Assembly: GCA_024734495.1 (NCBI GenBank)
Contig: JALMQS010000073.1
Location: 2,489,805 to 2,553,804 of the forward strand
Direction of reading: 5' to 3'
Source of the DNA: Forficula auricularia
Lineage: Eukaryota > Arthropoda > Insecta > Dermaptera > Forficulidae
DNA length: 64,000 nt
The translations under genes were made by a program, and so were the position numbers. Below are positions 32,641 to 44,876 of the stretch, piece after piece (positions within the stretch are counted from its first letter, which is position 1; each line of letters starts with the position of its first letter). The notes beneath the pieces are model-generated. The model saw only the letters and a program-made list of their open reading frames with translations. It was not told the DNA's origin and did no database searches.

Positions 32641-33565
32641 CATGAAGAATCAAGTTTTTGGATATCCCGAGACGCAGTTCGCGATGGCTTAGATCTTTAA
32701 TAGGACAAATAAAACGAAATACGAAATTCAGATTCTTAAGACAAGTTTAAAATAATACATTTCTCAAGAATTAAATCAGAATCTACTATATTATAATTTA
32801 AGTCTTAAAGTTCATTTGCTTCTTTTATCTATTAAGCTAACTTTTCTTAATACTCTTAGCGAATTATAAACAAAAAAACTTTCATTCAAATTTGAAACTT
32901 AAACTAACTTATTTATCACTTCGAACTTTTGAAATATAATCGTATTATATACGCATGAAAGTTTACAAAATAAAAACGAAACTTATGAATAACTTTTATT
33001 ATTAAAAATTCAAATATTAGAAAATAAACGAAAAAAAAGAGAAAAAACTAAAAAATTGAAAAATAGATTTTCATAAAATAATTGAAAATTCCATTTTTTT
33101 TTTTTTATTTTTTTATTTCTTTGTTCTTGAGAATGTCAAAGAGACAGAATATTGAACAACCCAGTAGATATATTGACAGACATTAAAGATTGCTGATAAA
33201 GAGGCGAAACCTAAAAACAGAATTGAAAATTAATTAGTAAATCAAAGACATCTGGCTGTCAGTATAAAGTAAACTGGATATTATATATTTAAGAATTTGT
33301 AATTCTTTTGAAATTAAAGAAATTTGGAAAAATACCAGGGTTACATCTAGGCTTTAATGTTCCCGGGGCAAACAATTAGTCTGGCGCTTCCTACCCTAAG
33401 TTAAAAATCCATAAATTGAATACTTTTTTACTTAAAATTGAAAGTAGTGCTTTCTACCAAAAAACAGCAAAAAATCGTTTTCAAAAATAAAATAAAATAA
33501 AATGCCTCGTTGCTAATCTTTATCCAAACTCATTTGAAATATTAATATGTTTATTCCTTATTATT
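32641..33565. other. AT-rich interval, no gene
   Basis: AT-rich with A and T homopolymers near 33,090-33,110. No recognised element or coding frame. Confidence 0.4.
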
Positions 33566-35520
33566 TTCGTTGGAAATACGAGAGGTGGAACAGCTTGAGT
33601 TGTTTACCAAAAAAGAATTTAATCTTTTTGATTTTAAGTCGATTCTTCCGCGTTTTCAGTAGAGGTTGCCATTAATAGTCAAAACATCAAAAATGGAATG
33701 CAATAAGGTTATTCCTCTAGTATTAGATAAGAATCGATCTTTATTTTTTTATTTTAAGCCGATTTCTGCAATGGTTACCAATAATAACCGAAACGTCAAA
33801 AATCCAATGTAGAATGGTTATTCCTCAAGTATTAGATGAGAATCGATCGTTATTTTTGATTTTAAGTCGATTCCTCAATGTCTTCAACAATGTTCACCAT
33901 TAATAACCGAAACGTCAAAGATCCCATGTAGAATGGTTATTCCTAAAGTAAGAGATGAAAATCAATCGCTATTTTTGATTTTAAGTTGATTCCGCAATGT
34001 CTTCAGCAATGGTTATCAATAAAAACCGAAAGGTTAAAAATTCAAACTAGAATGGTTATTCCTCAAGTAATAGCTGAGAATCGATGGCTATTTTTGATTT
34101 AAAGTCGATTCCTCTATGTCTTCAGGTAAGGTAACGGATAAGAAAACAACGCAGTTGCTCCCCCAATTTTTAGCATTTCACAGATAGATAGCCTATCCAT
34201 TCTCACTTATACAAGCTACAAGTTTAAATGAGCTATATTAAACCATCAAATGAATAAATTTTAAAGAATTTAAAAAAAGTACTTATCTTACTCTAGAGTA
34301 AAGTACCTACTTTTTTACTTAAAAGAATTTAGTCTTTTTGATTTTAAGTCGATTCTTCCACGTTTTTCAGTAGACGTTGCCATTAATAGTCAAAGCATCA
34401 AAAATGGAATGCAATAAGGTTATTCCTCTAGAATTAGACAAGAATCGAACGTTATTTTTGATTTTAAGCATATTTCCTCCATGTCTTCAGCAATGGTTAC
34501 CAATAATAAATAATTGAAGCGTCAAAAATCTAATATATAATGGTTATTCCTCAGGTACTAGATGAGAATCCTTCGCTATTTTTGATTTTATGTCGATTCC
34601 TCTATGTCTTCAGCAAAGGTAACGGATAAGAAAACAACGCAGTTGCTATGGTTACTTATAAAATTTCCTCCCAAATTTTTAGCATTTTACAGCGAGAAGC
34701 CTATCCATTCTTACTTAAGTTAAGTTAAATGAGCTATATTAAAACGATCAAATGAATAAATTTTAAAGAATTCAAAATAAAAAATTAAAAAAAAAGTACT
34801 ATCTTACTCTAGAGTAGAGTAAAGTACTTTAAAATATAATTTTACTAAAAACTTTATTTAACTTTTTTGTGGTTCCCAAGGTACTTAATTAGATATTAAA
34901 TTTCATCAAAATTGGTTAAGTCATTTTCAAGATATTTAGAAAAAAATAAAAAAGTACTGAAATAAAGTACTAATGTTTGTGGACCGATATGTACCAAAAA
35001 CTAATCAGCGCTTCAATCATCAGTCGATTCCTCTATGTCTTCAGCAATGGTTATCAATAAAAACCGAAACGTCAAAAATCCAATATAGAATGGTTATTAC
35101 TCAAGTACTAGATGAGAATCAATCGCTATTTTTGATTTTAAGTCGATTCCTCTATGTCTACAGCAAAGGTAACGGATAAAAAAAACAACGTAGTTCCTAT
35201 GGTTACTTAAAAATTTTCCTCCCAAATTTTTAGCATTTCACAGAGAGAAGCCTATCCATTCTTACTTAAGCAAGGTTGATTAAATGAATTAAAACGATCA
35301 AATGAATATATTTTTAAAGAATTTAAAAAAGTACTATCTTACTATAAAGTAAAGTACTTTAAAATATAATTTTTACTAAAAACTTTATTTAACCTTTTTT
35401 GTGGTCCACAAGGTACTTAATTAGGATATTAAATTTCATCAAAATTGGTTGTCATTTTCAAGATATTTAGAAAAAATAAAAAAGTACTGAAATAAAGTTT
35501 TAAATAATGTTTGTGGCCTC
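33566..35520 (+). repeat. Blocks of a ~119-bp satellite with intervening spacers
   Basis: Three blocks (~33,640-34,135; ~34,330-34,640; ~35,015-35,190) hold tandem, partly shortened units with the landmarks TTTTAAGTCGATTCCTC, ATGTCTTCAGCAATGG, AACCGAAACGTCAAAAAT and AATGGTTATTCCTCAAGTA. Each is followed by a related spacer beginning GGTAACGGATAAGAAAACAA and carrying AAAGTACT motifs. The same unit and the same start (CTTGAGTTG..TTACCAAAAAAGAATTTA) form the arms of the Foldback-like element at 59.7-61.2 kb, so this is probably a rearranged piece of one. Confidence 0.8.
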
Positions 35521-36580
35521 TTAACGAAACCCCATTTAATTTTTGGCATTGGATAAAGTAAAAAATGTGTCTTCTCAATTAATAGAAAATACATATTACA
35601 AAATATTAGAAATTAACAAATGTCTTGTTTCTGTTTAAAAACATAAAAATTAAAAAAAAAAAACTTATTTTCCTTTTAATAGAAAGTAACCTCGTGTAAG
35701 TAATTATGAGAGAATGAGGGATTATTATTATTCAGGGTCAACCCTATTTTTTTCCTTATTCTTGATTTGAAATGTCTCGTAACGTAAAGAAAGGTCATTT
35801 TTAAGCGTTCTTTTTAAATTAAAGGAAATTTCTATTAAAAAAAATATTTCTCATTTATTGTATTTAGTTGATTGAGTCTAATTGATTATTTTTTACTCTC
35901 CTTGTATCTAAAGAATGTCATTCAAGTTCAAGAGCGAGATTTTATTGAGTAACAGAATTTAAGAATAATTTATATTCGAACAAAACTGGTCTGGACTTGT
36001 TTTTTGCATCCTTGATAAGGAATAGTAAGGAAGTATTCTTTCCTCTACCGTGGCCTCTTCGCAAAATAAATTCCCGATTCCTTCTTTGACCTCATTCGAA
36101 TGAAATAGTCAATTTCAACGCGCATTCATTAGACATTGGACGAGAACAATTCATATAATTAAAAAATTGAATAGGATGGAAATATTTTCTATAAGCAAAG
36201 TAAAAATTATTAGTGAAGAAATTGCTAGGCTACCGGATATTAATTCACTCTTAAATTTGCAAATGTTTTTTGCCGTGTTTTGAAATGACTGAAATATGGA
36301 TTTTTTCTTAATGGTATTTATGAATGTCAGTCTGTCTGGATTACTATACATTATCCATGATAAATTTAGAATGGAAGGTCATCGAAAGTTTGATAATGTG
36401 CCAAAATGTTTGAATTTCAAAATCGTAGGACTAATTAAATTTTGGGCTTTCAAACTTCAGAACTTCCGGTTGAAAAATTCACAAAATATTGAAAAAAATC
36501 AAAGTTAGATAGGATAGGTTAATCTAATGAAACTAATTAGCTGAAATTCACCGTTAAAGTTTGTACTATAAAACGAAATC
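35521..36580. other. AT-rich interval, no gene
   Basis: No supported gene or repeat. Short open frames at 36,151-36,508 lie on both strands and look like chance. Confidence 0.4.
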
Positions 36581-36890
36581 AATGAGGTTGTTCTCTGCTT
36601 GATGCATATAAACAGATTTATATCAAATATAGTAATATAATATGTATTGTATATCAAATATGTATAACTATATATCATTTATTTGTTTCACACTATAGTT
36701 TCGAAGGTTTGACCTTTTTAATTAGACATATTCTACTGTTATTTATCATGAGTTCAAATACTCGATTGGATGTAAGTAAATTCGTTTTGTTTTAATAGTA
36801 AGCTTGTCATTCAACAAACAAATATAATATATATCTATAACTTTATTTGCATCAAGCAGAGGATAACCTCATTGATTTTTCTTACGAGTA
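36580..36890. mobile_element. Palindromic repeat, family P copy
   Basis: Shares AATGAGGTTGTTCTCTGCTT on the left, its inverse AGCAGAGGATAACCTCATTG on the right and ACTATAGTTTCGAAGGTTTG inside. On the minus strand the stem is AAGGT-caa-ACCTT before GAAAC, different in sequence but paired as in the other copies. The CTGATGA block is degraded. Confidence 0.6.
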
Positions 36891-37054
36891 GAATCATCAA
36901 AATGTATTTATATTGTAATTATTTTTTTCAATAAATAATTATAAATTAATAATGTGTGATTTAAATAAAAATTCAAACTTTAATCAAATTAATCACAAAA
37001 ATAAAAGCTTCAACAGCTTCATTACTAATACTTTTGATTATTTTATTTTAATTA

Positions 37055-38073
37055 CTAGCTGCAAGGCCCGCCTTCGGCGGCCTCTTGCTAGCCAGAGGAC
37101 ACGCCCCCTGGACCCCCAGCACTCGAACCCCACCCTCACCCCCACTCCCACCCACCCCACCCCCCGAAACCCACCCAGAACCCCCACCCCCGCACCATGC
37201 CCAACCCCCGCCCCCACACCACCACCCCAACACTCCATTCCGCACCCTAACCCATTAACCCCCTCACTCCCACCCCTAAAACCCCTCCAGCACCCCAACC
37301 CCCGCACCATGCACCTATTCCTAACCCCCGACCCCACTCTACCACCCGCACCCCACCCTACTCGGACCCCACACCCCACCCACCCCGGAACCCACCCCGC
37401 GCCCTCCAACCCTGCGCACCACACCCCCGCCTAGCCCCCTGGACCCCACCCCGCACCACTCCCTGCACCTCCACCCTACTCCGCCTGCACTCCTCATCCC
37501 ACTCCTATTCCACCCCCTCACCCACCCTCCCAGTTTTTGCATTTCTAGCCTTCTAGGGACCCAGAGATTATGTATACAAAATTTGGTTGAGTTTGGCTCC
37601 AAGGGCAAGAATTTACATTTTTTCACCCTCCCCCCCCTTTTTTTTGATGGTTTTTTTGGGAAATTTTTTTAAATAAAAGTGCCAGAAATCACATCCCCTA
37701 CAACGTTGTTTATCATAAAATTTGCCGTAGAGTTAATAGTTTAGGAGTTATTTGATAATTTTCATTCGTGCGCCCCCAAACCCCTTCTGGGGTCAAAATA
37801 TCAAAACGTTATATAGCTAAAAACGTAAGTTAGAAGACATCTGATGTAAATATGAAATTTCATAATAATCCCTTCAGCCGTTTTTACGTGAATCGTGAGC
37901 AACTTTTCGGAAACCACTGAAACAGACATACATACATACATACATACAGACGGGAATTTTGTTGAGGGTGTTTTCGTTCATAACTTTGCTTGAAACGTGT
38001 GCAACCAAAATTTGGCATGATTTGGAGCAATGTACAGACACATGTAAGTGGACTACTAGTCCGTAAAATTATC

Positions 38074-38108
<35 letters not shown>

Positions 38109-38132
38109 AACCTTAATTTTTATATATATAGA
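37055..38132 (-). mobile_element. Complete non-autonomous Helitron, 1,078 bp
   Basis: On the minus strand it starts TCTATATATATAAAAATTAA after a host A and ends CCGCC-gaa-GGCGG, GCCTTGCAG, CTAG before a host T. The interior holds (AAAT)n and (CATA)n runs, a CTCAACCAAATTTTGTATAC block shared with the other Helitrons and ~430 bases that are almost free of G on the plus strand (37,090-37,520). No Rep/helicase is present, so open frames in the C-rich block are compositional. Perfect termini suggest relatively recent insertion. Confidence 0.88.
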
Positions 38133-38939
38133 TTAATTATTTGTTAAAGCGAGATAGTGAAAGTAATCTGGTGTTCCTTAAACCCGCTAATATATTATAT
38201 ATATATATATTCCTGTCTGATTATACTTCCTCAAACTAAGTATGATGAAATAATATCAATAGCTTTTTTATTTTCAACATTTAATCGAGACGAACTCATT
38301 TGTTTTTCGAGAAATCTGATCGCAATGCCTTTCTTTTTTCTTTTAATGTATTACCATCATTTATCACTAAGATAAAAGACTGTAATGTTGAATTTTTTAA
38401 AAGAAAACTTTTCTTCGAGTAGAAAAGTAATGTGTGTAACTTTGGAAGAATGAAAGATCACATAGTGACATGTAAGGTGGATAATTTAGAACTTGGTCTT
38501 AAGGCAAATAAGTTTGAAATACTTTCTGCATATTTATTAATCTCTTCGGATTGAATCGAGCCTAATTATACTTGATAAATCAAAGCTTCGACCTAAACTA
38601 CCTAGATTGTACATTTTAAAGAGAAAATTCATCAGAAACGTTTCGCCACCAATTTGTGAAGTTGTTTTCAGGTGCTGTGGCGAAGTCTGTTGAAAGTCAG
38701 GGCTTATTCAAGTTTGCAAGTTCTTACAGCATACCAGGCAGGTTGACTATCGTGTAAACTTATTTACAAATAAAAATATTGTAAAAGATTAAACTGCAAG
38801 AAATATTTTAGAAATGATTAGTTGATTTTAATATTTATTAAATTGCTATTATTGTACCTATTCCATTTTGTGACGTGTAAATTGTCAAAATATATTTTAA
38901 TATTTATTTATTATATTATAAAATATAGGTATATATATC
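38133..38939. other. Interval with one hammerhead-like relic
   Basis: No gene. On the minus strand around 38,625-38,690 CTGAAAA, a helix-like segment and GCGAAACGTTTC occur in hammerhead order but with poor pairing. Otherwise AT-rich. Confidence 0.35.
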
Positions 38940-39632
38940 AGTGGTGTGCGGGCCATTGATGCTGTGAATGCGGCGCATCCCAAAAATTTCAAACATTTAG
39001 AGTATTTTGATAAATATTGAGTTCAAATTTTTAGGAGGATCTTTAAATTTTCAAATTATGATCCGTTATTTCAAATATTTCGATAAAAAACATTTTTTGT
39101 TTTGAAAAGTAAATTGGTTCTCAAAATGAAATAAAATTGTTGCATAGTTTTCAAGGGCCAGTTAAAATGAATAATTTTTCCGAAAAGAGTACTTATAGAA
39201 TGTTTGAAGTACCTGGCTGGTATATCTTCCAGTTCAAGCATGTCAAAGACAAGTCTCGACGAGTTTTAGTCGAATAAAAATTGTTCTCACTGAGAACGAA
39301 AAAGGAATAAATAAAGATGATTCAGGAATTTTTGAACTAATCCATTTCTAAGAACTCTCAATATATAAGATAGGAAATAATTAAGAGTCCTATAGACAAG
39401 TCATAGCTTGCTTATAGCAATAGAATTAGGAGGAATTTAAGATTTTCTTATAGGAGAGGCTGATTCATTAATTGTTGAACATGGTCGATTTCCATCTCAG
39501 GGACTGTGGAGTTTAAGTCACAAGATTAATTTCTGACTCCTATCCTCACTCACACAAAGCAATATCAGTTTGGGGGCGAAGACAATATATTTTTTAAATT
39601 CTAATATTAAATTTGAAAAATAACGAAAATGA
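38940..39632. repeat. Dispersed repeat R1, copy C
   Basis: Collinear with 5,062-5,850 from CAGTGGTGTGCGG to the AACGAAAATGATGCC block. It lacks the TTAACCGACGAAAGGAGGAG piece present in copy A, so copy A carries an insertion or copy C a deletion there. It abuts the hairpin at 39,643. Confidence 0.62.
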
Positions 39633-39635
39633 TGC

Positions 39636-39730
39636 CGCAAAGAGGTTTATACAGACTACAATATATTTCGGATTATTAGTCCGAAATATATTGAGTCTGT
39701 ATAAACCTCTTTGAGTTTTATTTCAATCAT
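39636..39730. repeat. Perfect long hairpin, half of a hammerhead-type palindrome
   Basis: CAAAGAGGTTTATACAGACT and AGTCTGTATAAACCTCTTTG flank an inner ATATATTTCGGA/TCCGAAATATAT stem with a 7-base loop (39,643-39,713). TCCGAAATATATTGAGTC and the following TTTTATTTCAAT match the right half of the 20.0-20.2 kb element. Confidence 0.65.
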
Positions 39731-39939
39731 TGTAAAACTACACTACCTTTACTTTATTAATTTACCAATAATTTGCATGAGGGAGGTGAGGGAATGAGGA
39801 AACATTATTGCAAGTTTTATAATTTGGTACGCCTAGTGATATAGTTTTATAAAAAATTCTTTGTTACGAAAACTTAGAATCCCATTTCACAGAAATCAAC
39901 AAGGTCATCAATTTCGATTTATTTTGAGAATCAGACATA

Positions 39940-40290
39940 TAATTTATTTGTTTGAGACTCTAAGGCCCGGTTGTATGTCGCAAAGTAAATGCTTTTTACC
40001 ACTAACCCAGGTAGATGGTAAATGGAGCCACTGGGATGGCCAATCAGATGACAGGCACATTCAAGTGGCCTACGTTTCGAAGGTTTGACTTTCATCAACA
40101 GTCTTTTTAAACAGAAATATATTATCTGTTGTTTCTCATAGGGTCAATTACCCGATTGGCTAAAGAAAAATCGTTTTGTTGTTATAGCAAGGTAGCCAGA
40201 TAAACGATTCAAGCAGAAGACAACTTGTTCTCTTTATGAATCAACAACTCCACTACTCTCGACAAAACAAAATCTTTTCAATTAAATTAT
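39940..40290. mobile_element. Family P copy with a nested mini-insert
   Basis: Family P marks (TTTGTTTGAGACT, TTTCGAAGG, AAGCAGAAGACAAC, CAACTCCACTACTCTCG) are split by ~108 bases (39,963-40,070) bounded by TA..GGCC and GGCC..TA. The insert carries CCAATCAGATGACAGGCA and looks like a small MITE. The P motif on the minus strand (40,072-40,105) keeps CGAAAC but has CTGTTGA for CTGATGA. Confidence 0.55.
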
Positions 40291-41209
40291 TACATTTAAT
40301 TATATTTATTTATTTAGGACACTCTTTGATTTGTCCCATGATAAAGTGAATACTGTCACGAAACATTTTACGCCGTAATTAAATTAAACCAATCTGTTTT
40401 TTATTTTATTTTATATATTTCTTTAAATAATCAATCAATGACATTAAATGAAAAATAAATAATATTCTTCCTTTTTATATATCTCACCTTTATGAATATA
40501 CATAGGTACCTACATATATTTTTAAAATATAATTAGCGAATATCACATTTTAATTTTGTTCCTTTCTAAATGCAAGCATCCCTTAATAATTGAATTAAAT
40601 TTTAATAAAAGCTTTTTAAATTATCTGAACAAGAAACGAAAATTGAATTTTCTTCACTCCCTCTATCTCTCTGTCTCTTTCTCCTGTTGGAAATTCTATT
40701 ATGACTGCTAATTCATTTACATTTCATACATTTGATTTCAATTTATTTTTCATTTTCTATTTTATTTTATTTCATTTTTTATGGCTTATTAAATGCAATA
40801 GAAATTTAATTAGGAGCATGACCGAAATATAATTTCTATTACCCTTATTTATTTAGAATAATTACAGTATTGGGATGGCATCTCCAGAAATAAACTTTTT
40901 GAAGTCTTCTAACTAGAAAATTATAAATCTGACTTAAAAACGAAATCGCGTTTTTTGCTCACCAGAACCCAAGAAATGCAACAAATCTAAAATTGGTTTG
41001 TCTGCCCGTATAAACGGTAATCAAAAATTATAAATCTTTGAGAAACGATAATGAATAGGTTATAGCGATTTCAACTTGATATAGGTACTCGGACCCATCT
41101 CGTACGTGTTGAGCATGCGTATTTCCCAGCCTAAATGTGAATTACCCATGCTTAGCACGCGCGAGTGCGGTGCGAGTGCTTTAAGAGGAATACGTCATTT
41201 TGTTGAAAA
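40291..41209. other. AT-rich interval, no gene
   Basis: No recognised gene. A small GC-richer patch at 41,090-41,190 (GAGCATGCG, GCACGCGCGAGTGCGGTGCG) has no supported identity. Confidence 0.4.
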
Positions 41210-41800
41210 GTTTTTGTTTTGCCGATAGTGGCAGAGTTGGTGATTCATAAAGATAAACAAGGAAGTTGTCCTCTGCTTGATGTAAATAAACATACACACT
41301 TATATATCAAATATATATATATATTATTTATTTAATCGTATGTTTCCTATATTTGATTCAATCGTGATCCATCCAAGTGTCATGCGGGCTAAACGCAAAA
41401 TGACGTTGGATTATAGCTAAATGGATCATATCTTTTTCATTGGTTATCCATCCAAGTGTCATGCGGGCTAATCGCAAAATGACGCTGGATTATAACTAAA
41501 TGGATCATATCTTTTTCATTCTCTCTTGGTCCAGACTTCAGCAGACTCCAATAGCTTTAACTAGCAGTAGTCTCGCGATATATCTCTTGTTTAAAAAGCG
41601 CGATCAAAACATTTCTCGTTAATATGTTGATTATTCTTTAATATATTAATAAGAAAATGATAAATTTATTATTTATTTGTTTGAAACTATAATTTCAAAA
41701 TTTTGGCCTTCATCATCAGTCTTTTTTAATTATAAATATTATTTTTCAGTATCGCGTGGATATTGAAAATTTTTGCTCTTATTCAGCCGAAAGCCAGTTT
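41210..41800. repeat. Mosaic of family P and family G fragments
   Basis: 41,210-41,335 is the family P start (TTTTTGTTTTGCCGATAGTG, AAGTTGTCCTCTGCTTGATG). 41,335-41,660 is family G with a tandem ~75-bp duplication of the CATCCAAGTGTCATGCGGGC block. 41,670-41,800 is family P again. One palindromic element has inserted in another. Confidence 0.6.
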
Positions 41801-41804
41801 GAAT

Positions 41805-42658
41805 TAAAAACCTAGACAAACTGAATAAATGGGGCTCTCAAAATTTAGTTAACTTTAATTCAAACAAGACTCAATGTTGTCTAATTTCTAGGCGCGAAAA
41901 TAGAGATTTCCCTGATATTCACTTCGATTCGAATACCCTGAAATTGTGTGACAGCCTATCCATGTTGGGCGTCTCTGTCGCATCTGACCTGTCTTGAATG
42001 AACACATCTCCTCTGTGGCGAAATCTGCAGCAAGGAAGATTGGCTTCTTATTCAGGTCCTAGGCGATTTTACAAACCCCCACAACTTCTCACCATCTACA
42101 AGGCCCAAATCCGCCCCTGTCTCGAATACGGCTCTCATCTGTGGAGAGGAGCCTTCAAAATATTCTCTTGCTACCCTGGATGCAATTCAGAAACGAGCCG
42201 TCAGGCTAATTGACGATTCTACCCTCACCGACTCCTCGACTCGCTGGCTCATCGAAGAGATGTCTCTGCCCTTTCCCTTTTCTATAGATACTATCACGGC
42301 AGGTGTTCTGATGAGATAAAATCAATAATTCCCCCCAAAGCATGCTTTGCACGCAGCACACGTTTTGCCGACTCCCAACACTCTTTTGCGGTCAAATTGG
42401 AAAAGTGCCGGACCACTTCATTCGCGAATACATATATCCCCATGACTTCAAGGAACTGGAACTCTCTCCCAGCCTCTATCTTTCCCAGCACCTATGATCT
42501 TCAAACCTTCAAAACCAGGGTGCATAGACACCTACGTCTACACCCTCTCACTTAATCAACTTTCCCTTCTGGTAATGCAAGGGTCTTTCGAGATCCATAG
42601 GGGCTACATCTTTACTGGTGCACCCCTTCTTGCATTCGATTGCATTAAAAAAAAACAA
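41805..42658 (+). pseudogene. Jockey-like non-LTR retrotransposon, 3' part
   Basis: Encodes the C-terminal part of a Jockey-clade reverse transcriptase: LDKLNKWGSQNLVNFNSNKT, a SMLGVSVASDLS block, IYKAQIRPCLEYGSHLWRGA, AIQKRAVRLIDDSTLTDS, a FYRYYHGRCSDEIKS block, then RNWNSLPASIFPSTYDLQTF with KTRVHRHLRLHPLT. Frameshifts and stops (near 41,993, 42,058 and 42,160) break it. The 3' untranslated block and A tail match the fragments at 1.0 and 51.8 kb. The catalytic FADD region and the endonuclease are missing through 5' truncation. Confidence 0.85.
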
Positions 42659-43894
42659 AAAAAAACTGTATACGTCATTTTGTCATTACTTATTGGCTCG
42701 AAATATCATAGCAAAGCTCTGACCAACTCAGCCAACTGGAGGGACCCATGTACTTAGTTTTTTTAACTCTAACGATTTTGGTGATATCTTCAATATTTAG
42801 CAAGAATCTCATGTTCTTTTTTTGTCTATAATTTTTATAAAAATCTAATCTCCAAACATACTTACTTCGTTTTTCTAAGTTATTTATTTTCTCAAAAAAG
42901 ATTTTTCTTTTTTTTAATTCAATTTTAGAATTTGTCCACATACATAATTATGTTCATTGTTGTGTTTTAGATATATTAAAATCGTAAGTTGAATAATACC
43001 TGAAAGCACTTTTGCTCTAGAAGATGTCTTCTAGTGATTAATATATCTAGCGATCTTAAAGTCATCTTAAAGACAATTAGAACTTTTTTCAATTTTCATT
43101 ACTTATCTAAAATTACAGCTTTGTTATCTATAATTTATATAAAAAATCAAATTTTGATGAACGCTTATATGAATAAGTTTGAATGAACAAATTTAGAAAT
43201 ATAAAGGTCGAGTTCAGATCTCGATGCTTTTCCCAACTTTGATTTCAAAAACCATCAACACAAATTAAAATACTTTAATTTAAATTAATTTTATCATTAC
43301 ATGTAAATTTTTTATTTTAATATTGGTCTATTATAAAGTAGGTATATATACCTACACAAAACATTTAATTAATATTATTGCTAGCAAATAATCCTGGATA
43401 ATTCACCTTTGATCTTACAGTAAATTGCTTGGTCTCCTCTTGTCAACGTCTTACTAAGCCATCATTCAAGTTTGGTGATAAATATACTTTTTCATTTCTT
43501 TCCAACTGCTCTTCAAGAACTTTTTTTGTTGAAAACCAATCAAACTTTGCTTTTATATTCCAAAAAAAATATTTGATGTTAAATTTTATTTCAAAAGAAG
43601 AAATAATATTGACAATGCAATTGATTCATTAAATATTGTCTTAATGAGACTTTATTTTCTAACCCTCGTCTTTAAAAATCTAAATTTAAATCTAATAATT
43701 TAAAAAATTCAATTAAAACAACAAATGAAAACTTTTTAAGACTCGATACGATGAGTGCAAATGGTAATTTTTTAGGGTTCATTAAAATTGTAAACCTTTA
43801 GAAGAGTCGATAGATTGTTCTTCTGTTTCTCTCTTTGTTCATCAGGGCATTTTCATTGTAGCTTAGAATTATTATTCGTCCATAAAAAGAATCA
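42659..43894. other. AT-rich interval, no gene
   Basis: No supported coding region. The open frame at 43,429-43,632 lacks any recognised domain. Confidence 0.4.
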
Positions 43895-44165
43895 AAGAGG
43901 CTGTCGCGTGGATATTGAAAATGTTTTCTTCTTACTCAGCCTGTAAGCCAGTCAGAATACTGACCCCATGAAAAATAATATTTATAATTAAAAAAGACTG
44001 ATGATGAGGGGTAAGCCTTCGAAACTATAGTCTCAAACAAATAAATAATATATATTTGATATATATTTGTCTATGTTTATTTACATCAAGCAGAGGACAA
44101 CCTCTTTGTACCTCTTTATGAATCAACAACTCTGCTACTCTCGGTAAAATAAAAACTTTCAATTA
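43895..44165 (+). mobile_element. Family P half-element with intact hammerhead-like motif
   Basis: Reads TCGCGTGGATATTGAAAATG, CTGATGA + T, GAGGG-gtaag-CCTTC, GAAAC, TATAGTC (43,998-44,033), then the AAACAAATAAATAAT linker and CATCAAGCAGAGGACAACCT to TCTGCTACTCTCGG. It is not palindromic here, so the motif does not depend on the inverted arms. Confidence 0.6.
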
Positions 44166-44876
44166 TTATTTGTAGTTGAAAGGAACAAGTGGACCTGTTT
44201 GTATACTTTGTATCATAATGGGATATGAGGTATCCCTTCAAGGATCTCATTAAAAAGAATTTCTAAGCACGAATAATGAAAATAACTAAAAATTAAAAAT
44301 TATCGTGTAGACCCATATATAATATTAAAACGTCCAACAACCGAAGTCTTTCTAGCGTACCAAATGATATATTTAAATGAAGTTTTTCCTAGTACTTGGA
44401 GGGCTTAGTTTCGAGCCCTCCTTTTGAACCTTCATTTTAATGAATGCTCTAATCAATACTAGCTACTTGACTTTTAATGAAATAAGCTCTTGAAGAGTAG
44501 ACTTAACACTTCATCATTCACAGGCGCATAAACGAGAAAAAGAAAGAGACAGAGTGCGAGCAGGAATCCTTAATATTCACTAGCAAAAAACTTTTCTAAT
44601 AAGACTAGGATTAAGTTTTTTCCTTTTTATAATCCTACCAGCGTAAGAGAAAATTTATGTCCACTGACACACTTGCTTCTTTTAATATATAATTCACCTG
44701 CTTAAAATTTAATATTATGCCCGATGCCAACTCTAGTGAAGTGCTTACAATGCACAACATTGACTCGTATGGGCTAGAGGAGGGGTGAAGAACATACGAT
44801 CTTCCCGGCCTTATTTATCTTAATACTATCGTTCATTTTTTCCAAAATTCTTTAAATTTTAAAACTTTAATTGAAT
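44166..44876. other. Gene-free interval
   Basis: AT-rich. No gene or recognised repeat. Confidence 0.4.

Noticed and set aside
33566..35520. CRISPR array with 119-bp spacing
   Set aside because: Whole units, not just short repeats, are conserved: a satellite, in an animal genome.
36952..37434. 160-codon proline/threonine-rich frame and its minus-strand glycine-rich partner
   Set aside because: Same cause: a nearly G-free block of a Helitron. Both strands are open, which marks composition rather than coding.
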